DNA of 64,000 nucleotides. It comes from Fistularia commersonii (lineage: Eukaryota; Chordata; Actinopteri; Syngnathiformes; Fistulariidae). Under the pieces are notes generated by a model. The model ran no database searches, was not told the DNA's origin, and saw only the letters and a list, made by a program, of their open reading frames with translations. The stretch spans positions 7,881,001 to 7,945,000 of the forward strand of contig JBBMNZ010000030.1 of the NCBI GenBank assembly GCA_037954325.1, given 5' to 3'. Position numbers and translations under genes: made by a program. How positions within the stretch are numbered: position 1 is the stretch's first letter; each line of letters starts with the position of its first letter. This document shows, piece after piece, positions 1 through 11,090 of the stretch.

Positions 1-299
1 CCTCATTGTTTATTGAAAGTGTTCACATCCTTGAAGGAAAACACTTTTTTTGGGAAACTTCAGCACTCCAGAAATGTGCATGCGATCAAAGCTGAATGCT
101 CCCTGCTCCTACGGAGTGGTTGCCAACGGTATCTCTAACCTGTCTATCAAAAGTCAAAAAATCATTTTAGCAAATGACAAAACCTCTCATGTCACTTCCA
201 TTCACGTTCATGAAATAATGATTAAAAACTGATGTTTTAAGGATGTCCTCCCTCAGTAGTGGGTGCTACTAATCACATCCAGCCGACATTTATTTGCAA

Positions 300-625
300 C
301 ATTCATTCATTATACCACTCATCCTGCATTCAGGGTCGCAGGGGTTCATCCCAGCTGTCTTCGGGCAATGGATGGGCCCCATTTTGGTCCGGTCTGTAGT
401 CAATCACAGAGCCACAGCTAGAGATCTACAACCACTCACTCATGTCAGGAACAATTGTGGGCCATTCAGGGTCTCGAATGAACCTCCTGCATGTTTTAGG
501 ACTATCGGAGGAAACAGGAGAACCGGGAGGAAACCCCGTCAACACTTGGAGAACATGGAGTTAGATGGAACCTAACCAGAGACCTTCTTGCCGTCAGGCG
601 GAAGAGCTAACCAGTGTTCTACTTG
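300..625 (-). mobile_element. tRNA-derived SINE, teleost type, nearly complete copy
   Basis: Read on the minus strand it has a tRNA-like head with A- and B-box-like segments near 560-625. The shared body follows (TTTCTGTGTGGAG-like, then a thin match to ATGTCTCTATGTGGCC), then the segment meaning 'pololicy-free' tail CAGCTGGGAT-like, ending in GAATGAAT at 300-310. The copy is diverged and has no coding potential. Confidence 0.75.
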
Positions 626-2647
626 TCCGTTCTTATTTGCAACAGTTGAATCAAAATGAATCTGGGCCAAGAGGTATGACTGGAAATGCACCAGAATTCT
701 TTGGATACTCCTTTCACCAACAGAGGGCAACTTTTATCTTCTGCGATGTTCCTTTAAGAAACTTAGCGCAATGTCGTGCGTACGTGAAGCTGTGACTCAC
801 CCGCGGTCACAACCACAATAACCAGCGACCGTCCACGTTTAATAGTGATGGAGAGACGTATCAAGACAAAGGGAGACTAATGAGAGAAGAAAAAGGGAGT
901 TTGAGAGGTTGGCGTGTGAGGGTGGGGGTGGGTGGTGTCTCCAACCATATCTGATTGGTGTGATCACCAGCTGTTGAGACGGTGAAATGTCATGCCCGCC
1001 ACGTCGCTCTGTTTCCCATGGTGTCGAAAACCCTGCGCTGTGGTCGCTTTCAATTACGGCCTGATGGCGCTCATCTGTTTCTTGGGATACCGGCGGGGCG
1101 ATAGATCTGAAATGACGAATGAAGAAAACAAAATCTGGTCCTGTTCCGACTGCATTTGTGCTACACATCTCCAAACCTGTTGCTACCATACGCTTAAAAA
1201 AAAAACAAAAAAACAATGGGATGGCACAAATTAAAGAACCGCGTGAGATAAGTTGATTTGTGTCTCGTGCGGGATGACATGCTCCTAAGAAACGCTCGCC
1301 AGAAATCTCACTCTGACGAACGCTGCCTCCGTGCCACGCCGTCGCTTCCTGAGAAGCAAAATGAGAATCCACGCAGAAGGCTGTGATTTCTGTCTTCCTA
1401 GCACCGCCTCATCCTAATCTCTTGGGCGCATCCACGTGAAACGTGCCGTACGGGTAAAAACAGCCGGTGTGCTTTTAAGATACCCCGAATTTCTGTCAAC
1501 GTGTCCACAGGAAAAAAAAGCAGCGCGTTATAATCTCCGTGCGCGGCGGAGTAGGCCTCGGTTTTTGATCCGGTGAGGCGTTCATGCAGCCCTACAGTCT
1601 CTTATAGCCAATATGTGTCTTTAATGATAATGCGAAACAAGGCTCGGCATGGCTCGTGTCTTTGGATGTGCTCGGGCTTCAGTTGTCAGGGAGCCAGAGA
1701 AAAACCATGGGAGGAGCCGCGAACACACACATGCACGCGTGCACGCACACACACGTAGATAGGAGGCCAATTCTGCACCGCATGTCGGTTTAGTTTATGT
1801 AATCCCCAATACCCAGAACAGCTCAGGAGCAGTGGCTGCTGGCTGCATACATTAGATGACACACTTTTACTTTCAGGAGGGACTTCAGACGGCGCGGTAA
1901 ACATGTGAGCCCTAGATACGGAGATAGTGTCGCCTTTTCTCACGCAGCCGCCTCCGCCTGGCACCCAATCTGTTCGCATCTTGTTGCAAAAAGCAAGAAA
2001 GGCGTCCATTCGATCGGCACGGGGGAAAATACTTTGAAAATGTAACTAATTACGACTGGAGTCGCACTAGCTGATGCGAGGAAGGAGAAAAGGTCACGCG
2101 TCTACGAGCGTACGACAAGGTTAGATATTCGTTTTTATGGATTCACAGAAATATTCAACAACGCTGATTTGAAACCAAAATACCACACAGCACAGCGAGC
2201 ATGGAGAGAATTATCCAGATACTTAAGGGGCCGGTTTCACATGTCTCGACTTTTTTTTTTTTTTAAGCGGGCTCCAGTGTAGGAAGCGGCTGATCTAATC
2301 CCTGTCTGTGGAAGCAGCCAATTCAGCATCAAAGGGAGAAGCTTGTTGCTTATTCGACTCGATTTACTCCCTCTGTCTTTCCGTTGGAGTTGAACTCACT
2401 CAACAAAAGTTGCAAATCCAGAATATGTTTCAGCTTAGGGTATGGCATGTAGACAGAACGTTCCATTTTTTTTTTTTTTTTTCAAATATCGAACGCCATC
2501 ACATGTGATTTAATTGACGGCGTCCGAACCTGTCAGTCAACGAATCGCCTACAAAAAGATGTGGCGAAAAACAATCAAGAAATTAAACCTGACTCGCAAG
2601 ACCTTTTTTATATTGCATAGAAAAGACACAACGTCAAGAACTAGCAT
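626..2647. other. Intergenic DNA, no gene seen
   Basis: Unique-looking DNA with short poly-A/T runs (1196, 2250), CA-rich patches (1722-1755) and a 12/14 CTCF-like core at 717-730. The open frames here have no recognisable domains. Confidence 0.5.
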
Positions 2648-2748
2648 TCCTGGGAGAACCCCGCCTCTCGCCTAATGACAGCTGGGATAGGCTCAAGCTT
2701 CGTGCGACTCTGAGCGCAGTATAAAGGGTATGGATAATGAATGATTGA
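2648..2748 (+). mobile_element. SINE 3' fragment
   Basis: The fragment carries CCCCGCCTCTCGCC, ATGACAGCTGGGATAGGCTC and a GAATGA tail, the 3' third of the same SINE family. The head is missing. Confidence 0.8.
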
Positions 2749-3469
2749 ACCAATAAACAACAAGAGAGTTGTTACTTCGCGATTTCCATATGGGAATGCG
2801 ATCTGACCTTCTCATGGTGGCTGTATCATGGCCACCTAATTCATCTCTGTTGTGTTTTAGACATGTGACCTTCCAGACCTGAGCAAGTTCAGATGGTAAT
2901 CAACACGTAGGAAATGTCCTTTTCACTTTGGCCTCCAAACTTGATAAACTTGGCTGCTTCCCGAGCGGTTAAAACGAGTGTTTCGCATTGAAACGCGACG
3001 ATATTTGACTTTCATAACAAAAAACGTTTGAGTAATGTATCTTTTCAATTAGCGTCCCTGCAGCTAGAGCAGCAGTAAATGAGTGGACCGGAGCTTTGTT
3101 AGGGACATCAATGCACGAAGGCTGGTAATGAGTCGCTTGACATTTGCTACACGGAGGATTCTGACTGCAGGCGCTTTGCTGCCGACGGAGGACGACAACA
3201 CGTTGATCAATTATTGTGCTGCTACTGGGTATCCTCGATTTGTAGATGCTTGAGTGAGTTAACCAGGAGTGGAGGGGGGCTGGCGGCGGCGGCGCACAGG
3301 CCGAGGAGGGCATGAATAAAAGACCTGCGTGAAAACAAATAAGGAACTAAAATAATGGGATAATGGGACCTTATTACACAAGATTTGCAAATATTTCACT
3401 TGTGGATTTGGCTGTTTGGGGTCTGATGACATCAAGTTTTCACACTGGCACTTGTGTCTGCTGAATAGT

Positions 3470-3745
3470 CATTCATTCATTCATAATCTATGCTGCTTAT
3501 GCTACATTCAGGGTGGCAGCGGTTCACCCCGGACCGGTCACCAGAGCAACATATAGAGCCGTACAACCATTCACTCTTTCATGCACATGTCATATAGATA
3601 CATACAAATATTCACACTCATTCACACCTCATATAGATACAAAAAACACATTCACCCATTCAAACACCACATGCGACACGCAACTATTCACTCTTATTCA
3701 CAGGTCCAGGCAATGTGGTGTCTTCTGTGAATCTCCTGCGTGTTT
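3470..3745 (-). mobile_element. SINE copy with an expanded middle section
   Basis: It begins with ATTCATTCATTCAT (tail, reverse complement) and the GCTTAT...CATTCAGGGTGGCAG segment. Several degenerate repeats of the CATATAGATACATACAA/ATTCACTC unit follow. The tRNA head is not recognisable. Confidence 0.7.
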
Positions 3746-4039
3746 TTGTATTGTGACTTATTTGCAGCCTGTTATTGACGGCTGCTATCAAACTGTAGGA
3801 GTCATGATCACAAATCGATCATTTCCAGTTCTCCCTTCAATCAAAGACATGTTTTTCATCTTCTCCCTGCACGTTACTGTGGTAAATGATGTTTTCTGGC
3901 AAGACGGAGGCTGTTCATCTTTTTCCAGATTCATTGATGGATGCGTAAAATTTCATTTGGGGCATCAGATTTTAAGAGGCTGGTTCTACAAGCCAAATTT
4001 GTAACATCGTGAATAATTTAAGACGCCTAATATTCAGCA

Positions 4040-4630
4040 GCGGCAGCACTGCGGTGCAGTGGTTGGCTCTTCTGCCTCACAGAAACAAGGTTCCTGGTTC
4101 AATCCCGAAGTTTGTCGAGTCTCTGTAGTCAACCCATGTCTGCAGGAGTTTCCACTCACGGTCACAGAGTGAATGGTTTTAAGTCTATACGACGTATGAG
4201 TAGGAATGTTGACATAAAACAATGCATCCCCTCATTCAAAGATCATTTAGGGACATGTAAGTGTGATAATGATTGGTTTTATGTCTGTATATGACTTACA
4301 AATCAAAGTGTGAACAGTTGCATGTTCCTGTATAACTTCAGAACGAGAGCGTGAATGTTACATGTCTATATGGGGTCTATAATCAGGGGGCGAATGGTTG
4401 AATGTTGTATGTCTCTGTATGACTTGTGAATGAAAGGATGAATTGTTGTATGTTTCGATATGATTATTGAAAGAGGATGAGTGGTTGTATGTCTGTATGT
4501 TGCCCTGTGATTGAGAATGACCCGTCCAGGGTCAAACCTGCCTTTTGCCCAGTGATGGCTGGGATAGGCTTCATTAAATCTGTATGCAGGATAAGCGGAA
4601 TAAATAATGATTGTATGTATGAATGAATTA
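4040..4630 (+). mobile_element. Long SINE copy with an internal tandem expansion
   Basis: The head at 4040-4120 reads GCGGTGCAGTGGTTGGCTCT...TGGTTCAATCCC, with A- and B-box-like segments. The 3' end at 4520-4630 has the usual ATGGCTGGGATAGGCTTC and GAATGAAT tail. Between them, about 4160-4510 holds roughly seven degenerate copies of a 45-60 bp unit (GAATGGTTGTATGTCTGTAT-like plus TGACTTGTGAATGA-like). Most copies in this window have one or two such units, so this one has grown by internal duplication. Confidence 0.8.
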
Positions 4631-4712
4631 ACAAAATAATGGCAAGTGTTGGAACCTTCAAGGTTTTTTACCTGTGCAGCGCTAAGTTATGACTAAACCG
4701 AACTTTCTGGGA

Positions 4713-5057
4713 ACAGACCTGGGCTGCGGGCCACATCAGTCCCATTTTGCTTTTTTATCCAGCTCGCCAAACTATTTTGTTTGAATATTTTAATAAGTAT
4801 TTTCAATCAATATTGAATTAAGAAACGTATATTTTCCCTTTTGTTTCATTTTGTACAGATGATTACATACAAAATAATGTCAATACATTTGTATGATCAT
4901 TGATAATTTTAAAGTTGAAATAGCATCCCAAAAAAATATAAATATTTAAATTACAATCAATTTACATTTTGTTCAATTTACATGATACCTAGTTGGCCCG
5001 CACATAAAAATTAAATAAGAAATGTGGCCCAGCAGCCAAAATAATCACCCACCCCTG
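4713..5057 (-). mobile_element. Non-autonomous hAT-type MITE, copy A (345 bp)
   Basis: The ends are CAGACCTGGGC and, reverse-complemented, CAGGGGTGGGTGATTATTTT. The flank after the element is TTCTAGAA; the flank before is TTCTGGGAA, probably a worn 8-bp target duplication. The interior is AT-rich and non-coding. It is the inverted relative of the better-preserved copy near 61703, with matching segments such as AATTTACATGATACCTAGTT. Confidence 0.8.
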
Positions 5058-7126
5058 TTCTAGAAAGATCATACAAACTCAGAAACTGGCATCTTTTTAA
5101 ATCGTTCATCATTTATTTTTTGTGAGGAGCAGCTGGCAAGGAGTTAATGGATGAAAATGTCAGAGGGTCACCCGAGTTATCGGGATTAATATTCCAGGAA
5201 CCCCGAGCGTCTGCGGGAAAGTTCAAAGCAATAAATCTCTTCGTTGAGATGGTTCGGCATGAACTCCATCTCATTCTCCCCGTTGTTCCCCCAAATTTCC
5301 AGCTTTGTGTAATCGTCACTGTATGTGTTACTACAAACCGGAAGGTTTCAGACAGAGTGACCTAACAAGCAGATATTGTTGGGTTTGCGGGAAAGAAGAT
5401 TTTGAGTTACAGGAGGTGATGAATATATTCGACCAACTCTGGTTTAGTGCGCTGACATAGATGAATAATAGTGTTTTTTTTTCTGTGTTTGTGTCGCATT
5501 CATCGGAGTTAAGCATCTAGCGGGGGTATCTGCTTGTCTGACCGAGCTTCACATCATCATCATCATCACCGCCACATTCGGGAATGAATAATGCAGAGAC
5601 GGCGACGGATTTGTTCTTTAGTTGTTTTTTGGGGGGCTTTTTCTTTAATTTTTCAAGACTTGGCGACTGCTAAAGAACTCTAAGTGCTGCCGTTCTCTTA
5701 AAAAAACATTAGCTGGTCCTCAGATGGTTGGAGCGTGTCTGTTTATCCCTCCATCCCACCCCCCCCCTCCCTAGTTTCTTACCCGCTGCCTCTGCACCGC
5801 TAGATAAGATTAACATACCGCTGTTATTAATTTACTGGCTGGAAAATAATTATTACAAAAAAAAAACATTTCCTTTCAGACCCATCCAAGAATATGGTAA
5901 TGCTAAAAGCCTATGTGTCAGGTTGTTGAATATACTCACACCCTGTGTGTGTGTTGCATTTAGAAGCCATCACCATTAACGTGGGCAGCCGACAGTGCCT
6001 TCGCAAGGATGAGGCATTCAATTCGCACATGGCTACACCCAGACAGCAAGGGATCTGTTCATTTGACCCGCATCGCCAGCCCCTCCTGCCTCCCCCTGAA
6101 TGAGAAAGTCCCTCAAGAGAGGAGAGAATTCAATTTCATCACACTTGGCGGAAAAAAAAACCATATCGGTGTCTCTCACACTCCGAATATGGAGGAAGTC
6201 AAGGTGTAGGACTTGTTGCAGCTCTTGAGGAGACGGATGAGAAAAGCAGCCTCCGACCGGAGACGACCCTGCCTTCTGAGGACAGGATTTTTTTTTTTTT
6301 TTTTTTGAAAGAAATAGTTATATGTATTTTCGGAACGGGGTTTGTGGCGAGAAGCAATCGATACCGGTAAACACAGAATGGATTTTTAGGATGGGTTTCA
6401 GGGCTGCATTCAGACACGGTTAGCTTAGCTGGAGTAAAACAGAAGCAAAAAAAAAAAAAACCTCCCATCCACCTGCCACTTGGTCCCTCATTCAAAAATG
6501 AAAATCCAGTTGTCACGCGGCTCGCTTCCTTGAGTCTAGATGCCCCCCTGTCCTGGAATTTCACGGCGGCGGCAGCGGGGAGGGGAACATCTGTGCAGCT
6601 GAAGCGGCTAGAGGCTCATTCCCTGAAAACTTTCTTGTATTTGGAAATGGTTGACGCGTGAATTGCTGCCAAGAAAAAAAGAAAAGATTTTCTGGAAAAT
6701 GGCCTGGCAGCTCCCCACTTGAAGTAGCGGCGACACTCCATTCAGCCCTCGACACCATTTTCAACGCTCCCCTTGCCGGCGTTCTCCTGATCTGTGCGCA
6801 CGGGTAAAAACATTTCAGCAAGCTAAAGAATGAAACGAAAACAAGTTGCCTGAAATGTTAGCAATTTCGGTGTTCTTACTTTGATTTCGTGGGCTTTAGT
6901 GAGGGTCCGAGTAGCATTGTGGACGGCTGTTTCCATCACAGAAACGGCTCGAGGTTTCCGCTTTCATTCATTTATCTATTCATGATGCATATTGCTTCTG
7001 GCTGAGAGGCCCCGAATGCTTTTTTTATGAATTTGAAATATTGAACTAGTGTTTTTACATCCTGGTTGCTTAAACAAAGTGTGCCGCCGGTATGTCTCTA
7101 TTTGATTTGGGGACGAGAGAGTGAAT
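5058..7126. other. Intergenic DNA, no gene seen
   Basis: Mixed-composition DNA with an ATC trinucleotide patch near 5555, a C-run at 5756-5767 and a T-run at 6290. No domain, splice-bounded frame or repeat is recognised. Confidence 0.5.
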
Positions 7127-7864
7127 CGGTGGTTCTTAACCCGGGTTCGATCGAACCCAAAGGGTTCGGTGAGTCGGTCTCAGAGGTTCGGTGGAGGTGA
7201 AGACACACACCCGACTCATTATTCCTGATGACACGTCCCGCTTGGCCGTCACTGGCTGCCGTTGATCACGTTACATATCTTGGTCTATCTGTGCTGCAGG
7301 GATTTCTGTGCGCTCAGTAGTCAACTTGTTACTGTCACGATAATACGTTGTGTGATTTCTTTTTTAATATTTTAATCCCTTCATACTAATTACGTGGAGC
7401 TAAAAGAAAGTGGTTAGACGGGCATGTACAATATGGAGACACATGTATAACGGAACGTGATGGGAGTCAGCCTGATTCACGATGCCAAATTGAGCGATTC
7501 TCGTCTAGCACCAGCAAAACTAAGGGAACACTTCCTTGCCAAAATGACACGAGAGTGGCACTTGCCAAGGTGAAGCCACACATTTCTGAAATGGTCTCTC
7601 AAAGGCAACAGCAGAAGTCACACTGATTTGTAGTAAGTATTCATTATTATTTCTTGTTTTCATGTAAAAATCATGTTTTGCTGGTTTCTTTAAACACAGT
7701 GACGTTGATGTACGGTTCATTTTGTGCAACAGTAAAACATATACTGTACCTATGTCTTGAATTTGAAAAAAATCATATTTTATTTTTCCAATACAGGAGG
7801 GTTCGGTGAATGCACATATGAAACTGGTTGAGTTCAGTACCTCTAACAAGGTTAAGAGCTAGTG
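7127..7864 (+). mobile_element. hAT (ZBED-like) transposon relic with terminal inverted repeats
   Basis: The 5' end CGGTGGTTCTTAACC pairs with the reverse complement of the 3' end, CACTAGCTCTTAACC. Next to the 5' end are GGGTTCGATCGAACCC and repeated GGTTCGGTGAG / GGTTCGGTGGAG, which I associate with a fish hAT family. A decayed piece of the N-terminal BED-finger region lies inside (7481-7552). An 8-bp target duplication is not clear (GAGTGAAT versus CTCTGGAT). Internal stops and deletions leave no working transposase. Confidence 0.75.
7481..7552 (+). pseudogene. BED-type zinc-finger fragment of a hAT/ZBED transposase
   Basis: One frame reads DAKLSDSRLAPAKLREHFLA. This resembles the second half of a BED finger in ZBED-like transposases (EKLSN..L.PSKL.RHL..KH), with His and a nearby basic stretch but no intact Cys pair upstream. 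It is a short decayed remnant inside the hAT element. Confidence 0.6.
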
Positions 7865-8310
7865 CTCTGGATGAAGGGCCAATGGGAGATTTTCCCATCA
7901 GCAGTTTAAACATGCGTATAAGAGAAATCGAATAGTTGTAGTTTTACCTTTTTCTTTAATTTATGAGATAACGTGTCAACCAATTTACATGTTTTACAAA
8001 TGACCAAATAAATAAATACAAAAAAATCTGAAAAACATACAATTTAAATCCCCATATCACAAAATAGAAATCCTGAAAATAACTGAATAAGTGATCATAG
8101 CAGTAATAAACTCAGTAATAAACTAACTAGCCTCTCCCCCCACAGAGAGCAAGAAGGAGAAAGAGGGTCTTTTTGTGATATTATTTGTAGTAATGCTAAT
8201 TGGACATTGCTTTTCATTTGAACCAATGTTCACTTCCATTCCCAGGGTTAAATGTGGTAACTAGTTTTAATATTATTATGTTGGAAGGGATTTTTTTTCC
8301 CGATTTTGTG

Positions 8311-8324
8311 ACGCCCCCTGGAGG
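8311..8324 (-). promoter_or_regulatory. CTCF-like motif
   Basis: The minus strand reads CCTCCAGGGGGCGT, 12 of 14 positions of the CTCF core. It lies 22 kb upstream of gabbr2 and points away from the plus-strand motif at 44043, so the pair is divergent rather than convergent. Confidence 0.35.
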
Positions 8325-8369
8325 CCGTGGCACCCTTAGCATTTGTTTATATTGCCTAATGGGCCGGCC

Positions 8370-8535
8370 GCCTCTGCTTGTATGTGTCCGTATGTGGCCC
8401 TGCGATCGACTGGCGACCGGCCCAGGATGAAACCCGCCTCTCAGCCAATGACGGCCGGGATAGGCTCCCCTGTGACCCTAGTGCAGGATAAGAGGTATAT
8501 ATAATAAATGAATGACTGCACGAATGAATGAATAG
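8370..8535 (+). mobile_element. SINE 3' half
   Basis: It carries TATGTGGCCCTGCGAT, TGGCGACCGGCCCAGG, the ATGACGGCCGGGATAGGCTC segment and a GAATGAATGAAT tail. The tRNA head is absent. Confidence 0.85.
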
Positions 8536-10747
8536 CGGGTTTTAGCAGTTATCGGCGCTGATCTGCTTGTAGAAAATACACTTCGAGTTATACAGTAAAA
8601 GGCCGGATTCAAGTCTGTTTGCCGGTCCCGAATACTTGCAACGGCTCATCTGTTCGCTCCACTGGTTTTGTTGTCAAGATCTGGATCACTTCTCCTGATA
8701 TTCCACTGCTCCAACCAGAACCTCCGAAATAGCTCTGGGCCACTCCGACAAACCAGGATGTGAAACGGACGTCAGAAAGGATTAACCGATGCGAACAGCA
8801 GTTGATTGAATGTCTTAAACACACAGCGTGGAGGGAAAATACGTCGACCACATCTCATTTTGTCCGGAGGAAATACATACAGTATATTTCCCTGCGGGGA
8901 GAGGGAGTCCATTTAACAAGCAATCAAGTAATCTGATGAAGTGAAATGAATGGGACTGGGGCAGAATGGTTAATCGCCTGTGGAAGTGTTTTTATCTCAT
9001 AGGGGCGCATTAAAGAGTTATTCTGTGGATGTAAGCTACGTGAAGGGGAGCTGTGAAAAATTGCGGCGTGCCAGGGCGGAGAATCAATGCCCTCCATATT
9101 TGAGAATACATCACTCCGGGCCACCGTGAGACTACATCTGGAGTGATTTTAGCAGCGCCCCCTCCTCCAACCCCAGCAGGGATGGAGAAGAATCGCTGAT
9201 CGATCGGTGTCCGAACACAAGTTGGAGAGGGAACGGGAACAATATAAGAAACCGTGGGGTGTTCCTTCTATTCCTGTTCATATTCCAGGGGGGGAAATGG
9301 AATTTCAGAATCGTAGAATGCAGCTGCAAATTATTCAACTTTTCTCCACAAGCAGTTACACCTAAGGGAGTCAGTGCCTGCCGGAATCGCTTAATTACAA
9401 CAGATTTAACCGACTTGAGACGCTTCTATAGCTTGGTGCAGCAGGGTGTCGGTGAAAAAACAATCCTTCTGCAGACGTTAAACCTGTTTACGCTTATGAA
9501 AATGTGTAGTAATAGCAAGAAAGTTGTATGATATATTTCACAAACAAGCTAATTTGCTAATTCAGGTTGGAGTTTATGACCACATGCGCACAATCCCATA
9601 GCTCTATTCCAAGCATTTTATTTCCTTATTTATCATTTCACCCTACATTATCTGCGTCTGCAGGTGATACCCAATCGGAGGACTGCTATGCACTTGACCC
9701 GGCTCCTGCAACAGGACGTCAGGTCTGCCTCTTTATTTGAGCCACCGTTTTTTTTGTGCGTTTTTAAGTAAAACAAAAACACAATTAAAGATTCAGGTTT
9801 TTTCCATTTCGTCTCACATCAGTCTTTCCTCGACATGCTTTCATCACCCTCTGTCACTGGAACGTGCAGACGTTTTGTCAATGATTCAAAATGAGGATTT
9901 TGTAGATAATAACACAAAAATCTCATATGCTCCTGATCAACTAAAAAGTATTTACATTCTTGTGTTTAGTCAGCTCCTTACACTGCTGTGTTGGACTCAT
10001 CGACCCTTCATTCGATGCAGATTTGCGTAAGTTACCATCGGGCCCCGTCTCTGCCGAGGCAACGGGTTGATCTGTAATATTTCCCTTTCCTTTCAGATCC
10101 GCTCTTTCCTTCCGCTTTCATCACGGCTCTAATAATGTCCTTTAAGCTTCCGGATCCACTATAAATACTCCAATCCATACTGCGTTGTAGCCTATATATT
10201 CTATAGAGTGGTTTCATCTCAGATCAAAGTGACAAGCGGCAACGATTAGCTGCGGAAAGACGAAGAGGACGGTAGAAACGCACCGCCGCCTCCTTTAATA
10301 TACCTTTGATCGTTCTGGTGCTGCTGAAAATAAACCCAAGTGACAAAAATATTTCCAGGGGAGACGTGGCAGCAGATTTTAAGGTGTATTTTTACGTTGT
10401 AACTTTAATAGATGGTGATGGGACACGACAGCGGCGGGGATAAAAAGGAGAGAACTGGATGAAACGTCGCCGAGAGCACGGGGTTGCGCATCAGCCCCCC
10501 CCCCCCCCCCCCCCCCCCGACCGGTTTCGATTTCGTCCCTGTTAAAAATTAACAAATCACCTTCTGGTTCCCGCTGAATGCCAGAGCAGGTGACTGCAGC
10601 GGGCCGGAGCCAGACGGCTGACCTTTCTGACTGAGGGGGCTTCTGCGCCGCGGGGCTCAGGAAATCTTTCAGCGGAGTCGCGGGGAGGAGAAGTCTCACA
10701 CTGTCAGATGATGTGCTAATTGCCTGCGGTTGTGTTTCTCTCCCCAG
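8536..10747. other. Intergenic DNA, becoming CpG-rich toward 10400-10750
   Basis: No gene is recognised. From about 10380 the GC and CpG content rises (with the C24 run) into the acceptor-like site at 10748. Confidence 0.45.
10495..10518 (+). repeat. Poly-C run (24 bp)
   Basis: An uninterrupted run of 24 C, unusual in length for vertebrate DNA and error-prone in sequencing and assembly. The minus strand is a G-run able to form a quadruplex. Confidence 0.9.
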
Positions 10748-10870
10748 GCCTCCCGGATGGAGTCCAGGGACGCTATCAGGTCTCCGACCTCGGGCCCTTT
10801 TGTGGACGACTATCACAATGGCTCCCCTTTAAAACGCTTGTATGGGTTTGATGGGCCACTCGATGTTACT
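10748..10870 (+). other. Acceptor-like site followed by an open frame (possible exon of unknown identity)
   Basis: GTTGTGTTTCTCTCCCCAG at 10730-10748 is a strong 3' splice site by eye. It is followed by an open frame with ATG 10757 giving 42 codons (MESRDAIRSPTSGPFVDDYH, continuing with NGSPLKRLYGFDG) to TAA. I do not recognise the protein. A CAG|GTGACT donor lies upstream at about 10589. It is CpG-rich DNA without repeats. Chance remains the leading alternative. Confidence 0.2.
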
Positions 10871-10979
10871 TTTGTATACACATAAAAAAAAAAAAAAAAC
10901 ATACTTGCATCTGTAGCGCCTCCTCCGCAAACAAATTTGGTCAACCCTCAAATCAAAACATCGGCGGTTTGTTCAAAAT

Positions 10980-11090
10980 GCCCTCGGGGACGACGCTGAA
11001 CCCCAAGTTGCTTCCTGATGATGCGACTCTGCCACCATCGGTGTGTGAATGGGTGAATACTGTCCTGTACAAGACGCTTTGAAACAACAT
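10980..11090 (+). mobile_element. Fragment of a second tRNA-derived SINE family (internal/3' part)
   Basis: It carries GACGCTGAACCCCAAGTTGC, TTCCTGATGATG, CACCATCGGTGTGTGAATGG, GTGAATACTGTCCTGTA and AAGACGCTTTGA. I recognise these as the body of a teleost SINE whose head contains GGCTCAG-TGGTAGAG. This family is distinct from the sixteen-copy family. Confidence 0.65.
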
